The notes: generated by a model from the letters alone, not told the origin. Counted from the first letter of the stretch, positions 16,117 through 24,903 are shown. The stretch is DNA of 64,000 nucleotides from Paludibacteraceae bacterium (GCA_017461505.1 JAFTXV010000007.1:496001-560000); one strand, 5' to 3'. Program-made: numbers and translations.

Positions 16117-16383
16117 ATGAAACCAAAGCACATCGTTCTCATCTCCATTCCCTGCCAAAGCACAGAGGAACTACAGAAAGCCAAAGAGGCAGTCCTCTTT
16201 CATTTGGAAACTCTCAATCCCGAGTTCTCTGCCGAGGGCACCACCCTTACAGTCAAAGTCATTCCTCTTGACCCACAACTTTTCCTTCCCGACGAGGCAT
16301 GCGACATCATCCGCCAAACCCTCGCCCAGTCCCTCACCTTCAACCACTGCTGGACCTGCACTCTCCATACTATTAATTCTTAA
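16117..16383 (+). CDS. Small hypothetical protein
   Basis: 88 residues from the ATG at 16117. It has an alternating beta-alpha pattern (KHIVLISIPCQSTEELQKAKEAVLFHLETL, then TTLTVKVIPLDPQLFL). Three cysteines are present, two close together near the end (HCWTC). No family recognised. It precedes two paralogous small genes and a lipoprotein gene, with a repeat-filled gap between. The stop is followed at once by AT-rich sequence and small hairpins. Confidence 0.45.
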   Translation: MKPKHIVLISIPCQSTEELQKAKEAVLFHLETLNPEFSAEGTTLTVKVIPLDPQLFLPDEACDIIRQTLAQSLTFNHCWTCTLHTINS

Positions 16384-16515
16384 TTCAAAATTCTTAATTA
16401 ACCCTTTAACCCCCTCCCGGAATGGAGGGCCTCCTCGCTCTAAAATCCACGAAGTCTCCTGACAGACGGGAAACCGTCCTGTGGCGGCGAAAGCCGCTAA
16501 CTAACGAGAGCCTCA

Positions 16516-16553
16516 AGCGGGGTCCCTGAAAAATCATTGATTTTTGGGGTGCT
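16516..16553 (-). repeat. Dispersed repeat family D, intergenic copy
   Basis: The reverse complement, starting AGCACCCCAAAAATC and ending TTTTTCAGGGACCCCGCT, is about 85-90% identical to 18788-18826, which lies inside the DEAD-box helicase gene. The centre is a hairpin (AAAAATC...GATTTTT). Confidence 0.8.
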
Positions 16554-16567
16554 TTGTGGGCTCGAGT

Positions 16568-16635
16568 TAAGAGGAGGAATGGCGGTCGCCTTAAATCGCT
16601 CAGCGATTTCTTTGCGACGAGCCAATTCCGACGAT
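16568..16635 (+). repeat. Dispersed repeat family B, copy 1
   Basis: Conserved left end TAAGAGGAGGAATGGCGGTC, hairpin core AATCGCTCAGCGATT, conserved right end AATTCCGACGAT. It ends directly at the ATG of the next gene (16636). Other copies: 41431-41498 and 53654-53723. Confidence 0.8.
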
Positions 16636-16950
16636 ATGGCAAAAATCACTCCTATGGACTTGGTAAAGTCTATGTCGGGCAAAATCTGCGAACACTCCGA
16701 CATTTCCTTCGCAAAACGTGGTGACACCCAGTACACCGTCAAACGCTGCAACGAGCGTGACCTAGAGAAAAATCCTTACTCTGAGCAAGAGTTGGCACAC
16801 CAAGCGAAGTTCAAAGCCGTGGCTGCTTCTACCGCTGCACGCGTCAAAAGCGCAGCACCAGAAGACATAGATGCTTTCAAGGCGCAAAAGAAGTACAAGT
16901 CTTTCCGCTCGTACATCTGGGCACTTGAGTGGGCTGCTTACACCGCCTAA
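16636..16950 (+). CDS. Small hypothetical protein, paralogue of next gene
   Basis: 104 residues from the ATG at 16636. A longer in-frame reading upstream is encoded by repeat family B and is rejected as the start. The pattern (I/L)-x-P-(M/I)-x-(L/K)-x-K-S-(M/V)-S-G-K, then a C-terminal KKYKSFRSYIWALEW, is shared with the next gene (KSVSGK... TKYKTLWAFVF), so the two are tandem paralogues. No catalytic motif is visible; basic and small, possibly DNA binding. Families like this occur in Bacteroidales near HU-like genes, but I cannot assign a name. Confidence 0.55.
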   Translation: MAKITPMDLVKSMSGKICEHSDISFAKRGDTQYTVKRCNERDLEKNPYSEQELAHQAKFKAVAASTAARVKSAAPEDIDAFKAQKKYKSFRSYIWALEWAAYTA

Positions 16951-17040
16951 CCCTCAGGGGCGCGCAAGTGCCCCGTGCCTTTAACCTTTAACCTCTAACC
17001 TTTAACCTTAATTCGTTAAACCTCAAACCTTACAAAAACG

Positions 17041-17376
17041 ATGGCAAAAGTTATCTACATCGACCCTATCAAGAGTGTATCGGGCAAGCTGGCTAAGAAG
17101 CATTGCGTGGTGTACAACGTGCGCCAAGCTGTAACCAACAACGAGGACATGATCCGCAACCCGAACTACACTTCTTACCGCGACCCAAACAAGAAAATCA
17201 AACTCACGGCTAACCAACGCCAATGGAACCAACGTTTTGGCGAGATTTGCAGTGCTACTCGCATTCGTCTGATGAGTCCTGAATACATCAACACCGACCG
17301 TGCCGAGTTTGCTAAGCAAACCAAGTACAAAACTCTCTGGGCATTCGTCTTCAACAAAATCAAAAACGAAGAGTAA
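17041..17376 (+). CDS. Small hypothetical protein, paralogue of previous gene
   Basis: 111 residues starting MAKVIYIDPIKSVSGKLAKK. It shares the SGK motif, overall length and the C-terminal KYKTLWAFVF block with the preceding gene, at low identity elsewhere. The composition is basic. It is followed 2 bp later by a small lipoprotein gene, so those two are co-transcribed. Function unknown. Confidence 0.6.
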   Translation: MAKVIYIDPIKSVSGKLAKKHCVVYNVRQAVTNNEDMIRNPNYTSYRDPNKKIKLTANQRQWNQRFGEICSATRIRLMSPEYINTDRAEFAKQTKYKTLWAFVFNKIKNEE

Positions 17377-17378
17377 TC

Positions 17379-17594
17379 ATGAAGCAGCTAACTGATATTC
17401 AAAAAGAACGCCTTGTGAAGGCACTCAAGTACCTGGCAGTGGCGATAGCCACAGCCGTTGCGATGGCTCTGGGACTGACCTCGTGCAATGTCACGCGCAC
17501 CATCACTACCGAAAGCAAGTCCCTTTCACATGGGGATACGGCTATCATCATTCAGTCAAAAACCATCGAGTCCTACAACGCAATGAAGAATTAG
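17379..17594 (+). CDS. Small lipoprotein
   Basis: 71 residues. A basic start (MKQLTDIQKERLVKALKY) precedes a hydrophobic helix and the lipobox GLTSC, so the mature protein begins at Cys36 and is only about 36 residues long, with NVTRTITTESKSLSHGD after the cysteine. The lipid anchor is the only clear function. Starts 2 bp after the preceding gene. Similar tiny lipoproteins follow HU-like or hypothetical genes in Bacteroidales genomes. Confidence 0.65.
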   Translation: MKQLTDIQKERLVKALKYLAVAIATAVAMALGLTSCNVTRTITTESKSLSHGDTAIIIQSKTIESYNAMKN

Positions 17595-17758
17595 TTATTC
17601 ACTCCAAGTGGTTGGTCGGGATTTCCGAACAACCACTTGGGTTTACCTTCATCCTCCAAGCTACACTATTTCTCAAGAAAAGTAAACTTTTGTTTGCACA
17701 TATACATTTTTTGTTGTACCTTCGGACGCCGCCTGCGCTAGAGCGCATTCCCCCGAAA

Positions 17759-17794
17759 GTACATTCGCACGATGCAGCCCATACTTCAGTACGC
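17759..17794 (+). repeat. Dispersed repeat family C, copy 1
   Basis: GTACATTCGCACGATGCAGC and the following CCATACTTCAG match 53753-53788 with about five differences. Confidence 0.7.
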
Positions 17795-18011
17795 GTATGT
17801 GCTTTTTTCGGCACGCCCCTTCCCCTGCGGGGTGGGTTCCCTCCGAAAAAAGGATAAGGATTTTGGCTAAGTAATCACGACTATTTATTTCTTCAATGCT
17901 TGCGCATTTATCATCCGTCTCAATACGCCTATTTCATGCGAGCATAATAGGCATATTTCGCCTTATGATAAAAAAAGAATTCTTTTTTTGAAGAAATTCG
18001 TCGTGCTTGCT

Positions 18012-18041
18012 TGCGTATGTGCATTTTTTGTTGTACATTTG
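18012..18041 (+). promoter_or_regulatory. Promoter of the DEAD-box helicase gene
   Basis: TACATTTG at 18034-18041, with a TTG near 18011. Start codon at 18063. Confidence 0.6.
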
Positions 18042-18062
18042 CAGAAAGAAAGAGAATAATAT

Positions 18063-19394
18063 ATGTATTTTGACGAATTAGCATTATCAGATAGGGTATT
18101 GGATGCATTGTGGGATATGCACTTCGACACGTGCACACCCGTGCAAGAGCAGACGATACCTGTGATATTGGATGGACACGATGTGATCTCCTGTGCCCAG
18201 ACGGGTACTGGCAAGACCGCCGCATATATCCTGCCTTTGCTCACCAACTTGGAGTACGACAACCATGACCCCAGCAAACTCAACGCCATCATCATGGCAC
18301 CTACGCGTGAATTGGCGCAGCAAATCGACCAGCAGATGGAGGGATTTGGCTTTTATGTACCGTTCTCGTCGGTAGCCATCTACGGAGGTAATGATAGTGG
18401 TGCGTGGGGTACGCAAGTGACTGGTTTGCAGAAGGGTGCGGATATTGTCATAGCCACCCCAGGGCGACTGCTTAGTCAGATGAATATCTACGATATTGAC
18501 TTCTCGGGCGTGAAGTATTTTATCCTCGACGAGGCCGACCGCATGTTGGATATGGGCTTCTATGACGACATTATGACCATCGTCAACAAGCTGCCAAAAG
18601 AGCGCCAAACGATCATGTTCTCTGCCACTATGCCAACGAATATCCGCAAGATGGCAAAAGCCATCATGCATCATCCAGTAGAAGTGCAGATTGCTATCTC
18701 GCGTCCGCCAGAGAGCATTCGACAAATGGCGGTGGATGTGTTCGAAACGCAGAAGACTGCGTTTCTTATAAGGTTATTAGGCGATAGAGCACCCCAAAAA
18801 TCGGCAGATTTTTCGGGGACCCCGCTGGCGAAAGGCGAAAGGCGAGAAAGCGAGAGATTGAAAAAAGTGATCATCTTCGTGGGAAAGAAGCAGAGGGTGA
18901 AGGAGCTTACGCGTGCGCTACGCGCAAACCATATTGATGCGCGCGCAATGCATTCTGATCTCGAACAGAAAGAGCGCGATGAAGTGATGCTGGACTTCAG
19001 AAATGGTAAAGTGGACGTACTGGTGGCAACAGATATCGTGTCACGCGGCATTGATGTGGATGATGTGCCATTGGTAATCAACTACGATGTACCTCGCGAT
19101 GCGGAAGACTATGTACACCGTATAGGTCGTACGGCACGTGCTGCAAACAAAGGTGAGGCCATCACCTTGGTGAGCCCCGAAGATAAGCGATTCTTCAATA
19201 AGATTGAGCGATTCTTGCAGAAGGTTATAGATCGCGTTCCCTTGCCTGCCGAGCTTGGAGCTGCGCCAGATAGTAGCGTGTGTTCACTTGCTGCTGACGA
19301 CCGTAAGCCGTCTTCCAAGCGCCGAAAAGGCGGCTGGCGCGGAGGGCATAATCGCAAGCCGAAGCATAATCGCCAAGCATCTCATAAGCAATAG
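18063..19394 (+). CDS. DEAD-box RNA helicase (RhlE-like)
   Basis: 443 residues. Motifs: TPVQEQTIP (25-33, Q motif), AQTGTGKT (45-52), PTRELA (80-85), TPGR (132-135), LDEADRMLDMGF (155-166), SAT (187-189) and HRIGRTARA near the end of the second RecA domain. The C-terminal tail is basic (KRRKGGWRGGHNRKPKH), as in RhlE-type helicases that remodel rRNA or mRNA. Odd: residues about 241-263 (DRAPQKSADFSGTPLAKGER...) are encoded by repeat family D and lie in the linker between the two RecA domains, where homologues are shorter. The last 170 bp overlap the convergent DUF6340 gene. Confidence 0.92.
   Translation: MYFDELALSDRVLDALWDMHFDTCTPVQEQTIPVILDGHDVISCAQTGTGKTAAYILPLLTNLEYDNHDPSKLNAIIMAPTRELAQQIDQQMEGFGFYVPFSSVAIYGGNDSGAWGTQVTGLQKGADIVIATPGRLLSQMNIYDIDFSGVKYFILDEADRMLDMGFYDDIMTIVNKLPKERQTIMFSATMPTNIRKMAKAIMHHPVEVQIAISRPPESIRQMAVDVFETQKTAFLIRLLGDRAPQKSADFSGTPLAKGERRESERLKKVIIFVGKKQRVKELTRALRANHIDARAMHSDLEQKERDEVMLDFRNGKVDVLVATDIVSRGIDVDDVPLVINYDVPRDAEDYVHRIGRTARAANKGEAITLVSPEDKRFFNKIERFLQKVIDRVPLPAELGAAPDSSVCSLAADDRKPSSKRRKGGWRGGHNRKPKHNRQASHKQ
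18788..18826 (+). repeat. Repeat family D inserted in frame in the helicase gene
   Basis: Matches the inverted intergenic copy 16516-16553. Adds thirteen codons, followed by a further repeat-like GGCGAAAGGCGAAAGGCGAG stretch to about 18850, without breaking the frame. Confidence 0.8.
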
Positions 19395-20241
19395 CGATAT
19401 TGGCCGCAGCACATGCTGCGGCTTTTTTGTCCTTGCTATCCACCAAGGGCATCCACTGCTGGATAGCACCATTCCATCGTTGCAGACGGAAGGCATCTAG
19501 TCCCCCTTGCAGGGTGGGCATGTCGTAGATATAGCGGCGAGTAGTTTGCCATGAAGGGGCGAAACTGCTGCCGATACCGTTGCCCAATTCGCGGGCGAGA
19601 TATAGCAATGCCTCTTGGCGAGGGGGGAGGTCGCTGAGCGTCTGTGTGCGGTTGTAGTGTAGGTCGCTTTCCCAGAGGAGCGTATCGGCATGCGTGAAGT
19701 TGATTTCTCGCGTTTGTCCTGCATAGTGAATCGTCCAATGAGATTGGGCATAAGCTTGCAGATAAGCGTAGTAAGCACCCTCTTCAGTCGGGAAACTCTC
19801 GAGGACATCGTATAGCACCAACTGGTTGAGTGTCAACAGGGCATCCGCCTGATAATCCTCACACAAGCGTTCTGCTTGTGCGAAAGTGAGCGGCGTGCGA
19901 GTGTAGTAGTTGGTGGAGTGGTTTTGCGAGATATCCATGAGTTCGACAGCATCAAACTCACTTGTAGATTCCATAGTTTGTGTGACAGAAAAGAGGCAGT
20001 AGAGTAGGCTGCGTGAGAGGTTGATCTCAGCATGGTTGTGGTTCTCGCCGTCAATCATGGTGGTATGACCAAAATCGTTGGGCTGGGTCAGCGCATTATT
20101 CACTACGAGAATGCGTTGGGCATTCTGCAACTGCGTACGCTCAGCAGGAAAACGTTCGTCCACGGAGAAGTACCACTGCTGTTGAGCGTTTATAGGGAGA
20201 GAACAAAGAACCAAGAGCAAAGAGCAAAGACGGATATTCAT
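19225..20241 (-). CDS. DUF6340-like secreted/lipid-free protein with TPR-like C-terminus
   Basis: 338 residues with a signal peptide (MNIRLCSLLLVLCSLPINAQ). The middle has an ADALLTLNQLVLYDV core like the DUF6340 family of Bacteroidales, whose role is unknown. The C-terminal part is a helical repeat (ANIAIAYEMLGDYASACDYALRASRLF), probably a TPR. The gene runs against the DEAD helicase and its final 170 bp overlap the helicase's end, including the helicase terminator. Both reading frames look real. 14 bp separate its start from the RsmF-like gene's stop, so it likely follows that gene in one transcript. Confidence 0.7.
   Translation of the reverse strand: MNIRLCSLLLVLCSLPINAQQQWYFSVDERFPAERTQLQNAQRILVVNNALTQPNDFGHTTMIDGENHNHAEINLSRSLLYCLFSVTQTMESTSEFDAVELMDISQNHSTNYYTRTPLTFAQAERLCEDYQADALLTLNQLVLYDVLESFPTEEGAYYAYLQAYAQSHWTIHYAGQTREINFTHADTLLWESDLHYNRTQTLSDLPPRQEALLYLARELGNGIGSSFAPSWQTTRRYIYDMPTLQGGLDAFRLQRWNGAIQQWMPLVDSKDKKAAACAAANIAIAYEMLGDYASACDYALRASRLFGAWKTAYGRQQQVNTRYYLAQLQARQARERDL
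19403..19428 (+). terminator. Intrinsic terminator of the DEAD-box gene
   Basis: GCCGCAGCA (19403-19411) and TGCTGCGGC (19414-19422) followed by TTTTTT. It lies within the coding sequence of the opposing gene. Confidence 0.8.
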
Positions 20242-20255
20242 GGTTCAAATGTATT

Positions 20256-21596
20256 TTAGAGTTTGCGTATACGCCACTCTTTTGGATAGAGGTTGTTGCA
20301 ATGGTTGCCTACATTCTTTACGAAGCCAAGGGGCACATTCTCATAGGTAAGCAAGAGCACACCTGCAGCCGCATTAGGCAGCGACAGTGCTTCGCAGCGC
20401 AGATAGGAGAGTGCTTGCTCAAGGGAGAGTTCAACGCGATTAAAAGCCTTGGTATTGAGATCCTTGAGCATGGCCAAAGCATGTTGCGGAACAACGGTCT
20501 TTCCGCGTAGTTCACCAATGCCGAAGCCCGTGCTGATGCAGATAAACTGCGAATTGAGGAACTCGATGAGCTGTTTGTATTTGGCAGGATATGCTACCAC
20601 AAAACGGTCTTGTTGGCGAATAATCCATTGGTCAGGATGTTGGAGCCAACTGCGCATGATGTCCTTAAACTCTACGGTTTCAGAGACGGGGTTCTTTTGT
20701 TTTGGGATGCGGAACGCACCCGTGGCTATGCCGGCTTTGCGGAAGGCACAGAGATAGAAGCCTTCTCCTTTGGTCTTGTGTGGGTAGAAGTGATAGCCAG
20801 GCTTACCTTCGGTAATTCCCCAAGCTGGGTCGTGCGGTATAGGCAGTATCTCTGCTCCTAATTCTTCAGCAATCCATAGGGCATTCTTCTCATTCTCCTC
20901 GCGGTTGAAAGTACAAGTGGAGTAGATCAATATACCTCCAGGCTTGAGCGCATCCCATACATCATCCAGGATGTCGCATTGACGCTCCGCACATTCTTGC
21001 ACGTTCTTCATGCTCCACTCTGCAATCGCACCTTCATCTTTGCGGAACATACCTTCGCCCGAGCAAGGAGCATCCACTAGGATACAATCGAAGAGTTCGG
21101 GCAGTTTGTTGCCGAAATCAGCCGCAGGGTTGTGGGTAACCACGGTATTGCCGTTGCCCCATTTCTGGATATTCTCCGAAAGAACAAACACGCGTTGGCG
21201 CACTACCTCGTTGCTGACGAGCAATCCCTCGTTGCCAAGAAACTGGCTGATGAGCGTGGACTTGCCACCAGGCGCTGCACAGAGGTCAAGCACGATGCTA
21301 TCTGGCTTGAGGTATCGGTTCAGTACCTGACCAACAAACATACTGCTGGCCTCTTGCACGTAGTAGCAACCCGCATGGAAGAGCGGGTCAAGAGTGAATT
21401 GTGGACGACGGCTCAGATAGTATCCATCTTCGTGCCAAGGCACCTCTTCGGTATCGCAATCGAAGGTGAGACAGTCTAGCTTGTCGTTCAGACGAATAGA
21501 TGTGACCTGCTCCGATTCTAGTGCTTGGCAGAGCTTGTGCACCTCCTCAGGCGTCATCTGTTCGTGTAGGTTTTCTATGAAGTCTAATGGTAGCAT
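20256..21596 (-). CDS. NOL1/NOP2/Sun-family rRNA cytosine-5 methyltransferase (RsmF-like)
   Basis: 446 residues. SAM site DLCAAPGGKS, then VDAPCSGEGMFRKD and STCTFNREENE supply the two cysteines used for m5C transfer. The C-terminal part (after about residue 300) is the extra RNA-binding region typical of RsmF/YebU-type enzymes, ending in GFVKNVGNHCNNLYPKEWRI. A TTG codon lies directly before the ATG at 21594-21596; I take the ATG. Target site (16S rRNA) is inferred from family. Confidence 0.88.
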   Translation of the reverse strand: MLPLDFIENLHEQMTPEEVHKLCQALESEQVTSIRLNDKLDCLTFDCDTEEVPWHEDGYYLSRRPQFTLDPLFHAGCYYVQEASSMFVGQVLNRYLKPDSIVLDLCAAPGGKSTLISQFLGNEGLLVSNEVVRQRVFVLSENIQKWGNGNTVVTHNPAADFGNKLPELFDCILVDAPCSGEGMFRKDEGAIAEWSMKNVQECAERQCDILDDVWDALKPGGILIYSTCTFNREENEKNALWIAEELGAEILPIPHDPAWGITEGKPGYHFYPHKTKGEGFYLCAFRKAGIATGAFRIPKQKNPVSETVEFKDIMRSWLQHPDQWIIRQQDRFVVAYPAKYKQLIEFLNSQFICISTGFGIGELRGKTVVPQHALAMLKDLNTKAFNRVELSLEQALSYLRCEALSLPNAAAGVLLLTYENVPLGFVKNVGNHCNNLYPKEWRIRKL

Positions 21597-21643
21597 CAAA
21601 TGGATGGTTGAAAAAGTTGTAAGAGTTCTAAAAGTTGTACGGA

Positions 21644-22099
21644 TTAGTGTTTTAAAACTCTTTGCATTTCGCGTTTGTCGTCTGCGGCGCGCAGGGCTTG
21701 GCGTTTGTCGTAGGTATGTTTACCCTGACAAAGAGCAATCTCCATCTTAGCGAACCCACGTTCGTTGATGAAGAGTCGGAGGGGTATAATGGTTTTGCCA
21801 GTGTCTTTCACTTGTTTTTCGAGTTTGCGAAGCTCCTTCTTGGTCATCAGCAGTTTACGATCCCGCTTCGCCTCGTGATTGGCATAGCTGCCAAAGCGGT
21901 ATTCCGCAATATGCATCTGCTTCACCCATAGTTCCTTCCCAATGAATTGACAATATGTATCCACCAGCGATGCTTTACTTTCGCGAATGGACTTGATCTC
22001 CGTACCAAATAGCTGAATACCAGCTACATAGCGGTCGAGTATCTCGTAGTCGAACGAGGCACGGCGATTTTTGATATTGACATCACTTTTCAGACGCAT
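21644..22099 (-). CDS. smpB: SsrA-binding protein
   Basis: 151 residues, standard length. It begins [33 protein letters not shown] and has the OB-fold core, then [31 protein letters not shown]. The basic tail ([15 protein letters not shown]) is the decoding-centre helix. SmpB carries tmRNA to stalled ribosomes. No tmRNA gene is visible in the window. 47 bp from the RsmF-like gene. Confidence 0.95.
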   Translation of the reverse strand: MRLKSDVNIKNRRASFDYEILDRYVAGIQLFGTEIKSIRESKASLVDTYCQFIGKELWVKQMHIAEYRFGSYANHEAKRDRKLLMTKKELRKLEKQVKDTGKTIIPLRLFINERGFAKMEIALCQGKHTYDKRQALRAADDKREMQRVLKH

Positions 22100-22159
22100 G
22101 ATTTTAGATACAAACTATGGGATAGCACGGCGACTATCCCATAGTATTGTGATAGAAAG

Positions 22160-23665
22160 TTATCGCTTATAATTCTCCCACTTGGTGTTACGCATGTCGC
22201 CTGACTTGAGGAACTCCTCGTGCATAGCGAGTGCGCAGCTGAGTGTGTGAGGGGTATGAGCGGTCTTAGACATCTCCAAGTACTCATTCAACATTGGGCG
22301 GTATTGTGGATCCACACAATTGTTGATGATCTCGTGAGCGCGTTGGATAGGGCTCTTACCACGCAAGTCAGCAATACCGTGCTCGGTGATGATGATCTTC
22401 ACAGAGTGCTCGCTATGGTCGTGGTGGCTAACCATTGGCACGAAAGCCGAGATAGCACCACCCTTAGCGGTAGAAGGAGTAGTATAGATGCTGATATATG
22501 CGTTGCGAGTAAAGTCGCCTGAACCACCGATACCGTTCATCATCTTGGTACCGCAAACGTGGGTAGAGTTGATGTTACCGAAGATATCTGCCTCGAGAGC
22601 TGTGTTGATGGTGATAAGACCCAAACGACGAGCCACCTCAGGGTTGTTAGATATCTCTTGTGGACGGAGAACGAGTTTATCGCGGAAGAAATCGAGGTTG
22701 TCGAGGATCTCTTGGAGCTTGTCTGCACCAATAGTCAATGAGCAACCAGAAGCGAACTTCACACGGCCCTCTTTCATCAAACCTACTACAGAGTCTTGGA
22801 TTACCTCGGTGTACATCTCAAAAGCAGGGATGTTCTTATTCTCACCAAGAGCGCCCAACACTGCGTTAGCGATATTACCTACACCCGATTGGATTGGCAA
22901 GAAAGATGCAGGGATACGGCCCTCTTTCATCTCGTTCTCAAGGAAAGAAGCCACGTTCGCACCAATCTTAGCCGTAGTCTCATCCAGCGGAGTGAAACCA
23001 CCTACCTCGTTAGGACGGTTGGTCTTCACCACAGCAACAAGTTTCTCAGCAGGGATGGTCACGCAGTCTGTACCGATACGGTCAGAAACGCTATATACAG
23101 GGATCTCGCGGCGTACAGGTGGGTCAGCAGGCTCGTAGATATCGTGCATGCCACGCATAGCAGCAGGCATAGCCTCGTTGAGTTCTACGATCACCTTGTC
23201 TGCCAAGCGGCAGAAAGTAGGTACGTTACCTACACCTGCGGTGAGAACGATCTCTACTTGGTCACCTTTCTCTACTACTTGGCATGCCTCAACGATAGCG
23301 AAGTTTGGCTTTGGCATGAAGCCGTAGCGGAGGTCTTGTGCGAGCTCAGAGAGGTGCATATCGTAGTAGTGTGCACCTTGCGCGTTAAGCTCGGTGCGGA
23401 GGTCTTTGTTACCTTGGTATGGGGTACGGAACTCGATAGCGTGAGCGCGAGCGAGTGCACCGTCGCAGCTGTCGCCTGTAGAGGCGCCAGTGTACATACC
23501 GATCTTATAGGGTTTGCCCTCAGCGTGGAGTGCCTCAGCCATCGCTGCGATAGCAGAAGGAACGTCCTTTGGAGCGCCGGCAGGGGTAAAACCACCCATG
23601 CCGCATATTGCTCCGTGAGGTACAAGTTGTGCTGCTTCAGCAGCGGTCATAAATGGAAGAGCCAT
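22160..23665 (-). CDS. Acetyl-CoA hydrolase / succinyl-CoA:acetate CoA-transferase
   Basis: 501 residues, usual length for Cat1/SCACT-type enzymes. The N-terminal half has the CoA-binding GMGGFTPAGAPKDVP; the C-terminal half has the glutamate-containing EMYTEV and NGIGGSGDF, SAFVPMVSHHDHSEHSVKIIITEHGIADLRG. The enzyme moves CoA between acetate and succinyl-CoA or hydrolyses acetyl-CoA, which in fermenting Bacteroidales helps form acetate. 36 bp separate it from the aldolase gene, so they may be co-transcribed. I cannot choose between hydrolase and transferase from sequence alone. Confidence 0.9.
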   Translation of the reverse strand: MALPFMTAAEAAQLVPHGAICGMGGFTPAGAPKDVPSAIAAMAEALHAEGKPYKIGMYTGASTGDSCDGALARAHAIEFRTPYQGNKDLRTELNAQGAHYYDMHLSELAQDLRYGFMPKPNFAIVEACQVVEKGDQVEIVLTAGVGNVPTFCRLADKVIVELNEAMPAAMRGMHDIYEPADPPVRREIPVYSVSDRIGTDCVTIPAEKLVAVVKTNRPNEVGGFTPLDETTAKIGANVASFLENEMKEGRIPASFLPIQSGVGNIANAVLGALGENKNIPAFEMYTEVIQDSVVGLMKEGRVKFASGCSLTIGADKLQEILDNLDFFRDKLVLRPQEISNNPEVARRLGLITINTALEADIFGNINSTHVCGTKMMNGIGGSGDFTRNAYISIYTTPSTAKGGAISAFVPMVSHHDHSEHSVKIIITEHGIADLRGKSPIQRAHEIINNCVDPQYRPMLNEYLEMSKTAHTPHTLSCALAMHEEFLKSGDMRNTKWENYKR

Positions 23666-23700
23666 TTCGATTTACGATTTAGCAATTTACAATTTATGAA

Positions 23701-24702
23701 TTACTCTGCCTTTCCGTTAGAACCCAACACGTTGATAATTTTGTGCTTGTAGAGCTCGGTCATGAGGTCACGAGCTGGACCGCAGTATTTACGTGGGTCG
23801 AACTCACCTGGGTTGGTAGCGAACACTTTGCGAACAGCAGCGGTGAAAGCCAAACGGCTGTCAGAGTCGATGTTGATCTTGCAAACTGCGCTCTCAGATG
23901 CCTTGCGGAGTTGCTCCTCTGGAATACCTACTGCATCTGGCAATTTACCACCGTATTGGTTGATGATGTCCACATACTCTTGTGGAACTGAAGAAGAACC
24001 GTGGAGTACGATTGGGAAGCCAGGGAGTTGCTCCATGATAGCGTCGAGGATATCGAATGCCAATGGAGGAGGAACGAGCTTACCAGTTTGTGGGTCAACA
24101 GTACATTGCTCGCGGGTGAACTTGTAAGCACCGTGGCTAGTACCGATAGAGATAGCGAGTGAGTCGCAACCTGTGCGAGTAGCGAAATCTACTACCTCTT
24201 CTGGTTTGGTATAGTGGCTCTCAGCAGCAGATACCTCATCCTCAACACCTGCCAACACGCCGAGCTCTGCCTCAACGGTTACATCGTGTGCGTGAGCGTA
24301 CTCAACAACCTTCTTGGTCAATGCGATATTCTCCTCGTATGGGAGGTGGCTACCATCGATCATAACGCTAGAGAAACCGAAGTCAACGCAGCTCTTGCAA
24401 GTCTCGAAGCTATCTCCGTGATCAAGGTGCAAGCAGATTTGTGGCTTCTCCCAACCCAACTCTTTAGCATACTCTACAGCACCTTGTGCCATGTATTGGA
24501 GAAGGGTTTGGTTAGCGTAGTTACGCGCACCTTTAGATACTTGGAGAATCACTGGGCTCTTGGTCTCAGCAGCAGCTTTGATGATAGCTTGAAGTTGCTC
24601 CATGTTGTTGAAGTTGAAGGCAGGGATAGCATATCCGCCTTTGATTGCTTTAGCAAACATCCCTTTGGTGTTCACCAAGCCGAGTTCTTTGTAACTTACC
24701 AT
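23701..24702 (-). CDS. fba: Class II fructose-bisphosphate aldolase
   Basis: 333 residues. Zinc and catalytic motifs: ICLHLDHGDSFE (zinc histidine), EAELGVLAGVEDEV, AISIGTSHGAYKF and VLHGSSSVPQ. It splits fructose 1,6-bisphosphate in glycolysis and acts in gluconeogenesis. A good promoter lies upstream at 24789. Length and motif order are normal. Confidence 0.96.
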   Translation of the reverse strand: MVSYKELGLVNTKGMFAKAIKGGYAIPAFNFNNMEQLQAIIKAAAETKSPVILQVSKGARNYANQTLLQYMAQGAVEYAKELGWEKPQICLHLDHGDSFETCKSCVDFGFSSVMIDGSHLPYEENIALTKKVVEYAHAHDVTVEAELGVLAGVEDEVSAAESHYTKPEEVVDFATRTGCDSLAISIGTSHGAYKFTREQCTVDPQTGKLVPPPLAFDILDAIMEQLPGFPIVLHGSSSVPQEYVDIINQYGGKLPDAVGIPEEQLRKASESAVCKINIDSDSRLAFTAAVRKVFATNPGEFDPRKYCGPARDLMTELYKHKIINVLGSNGKAE

Positions 24703-24788
24703 AGTTGTAGTTGATATTTAATAGTTAATAATTAATATTTTTTGCTTAAATGTTTCGTTATCGGTTGGCATCGTCGCCGAAACGGCGA

Positions 24789-24819
24789 CAAAGGTACTAT
24801 TTTTTTTTGACATTGCAAA
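24789..24819 (-). promoter_or_regulatory. Promoter of fba
   Basis: On the minus strand TACCTTTG (24796-24789) and TTTG (24819-24816), 19 bp apart; start codon at 24702 leaves a leader of about 80 nt. Confidence 0.7.
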
Positions 24820-24872
24820 ATATTTTCGCCCAAACTCCACGAATTGCAATATATAGATAGCAAAAGCTGTAA

Positions 24873-24903
24873 AAAAAGCAGCCACCGATTGGGTAGCTGC
24901 TAA
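24873..24903 (-). terminator. Intrinsic terminator of the epimerase gene
   Basis: Minus-strand stem AGCAGCTACCC / GGTGGCTGCT followed by TTTTTTT, 22 bp after the epimerase stop. Confidence 0.8.

Larger units (their letters stand above)
17595..18062. other. 468-bp intergenic region with repeats
   Basis: No gene supported. It holds repeat family C (17759-17794) and a second, broken copy of the downstream promoter: ACATTTTTTGTTGTACCTTC at about 17704-17723 resembles GCATTTTTTGTTGTACATTT at 18021-18040 but loses the final TTTG. GC-rich hairpins lie between (GCGCTAGAGCGC and CCCCTGCGGGG). Confidence 0.65.

Noticed and set aside
16537-16635. Upstream extension of the 16636 gene
   Set aside because: The extension is encoded by repeat families D and B and has no paralogue match; the next gene starts at the equivalent MAK.
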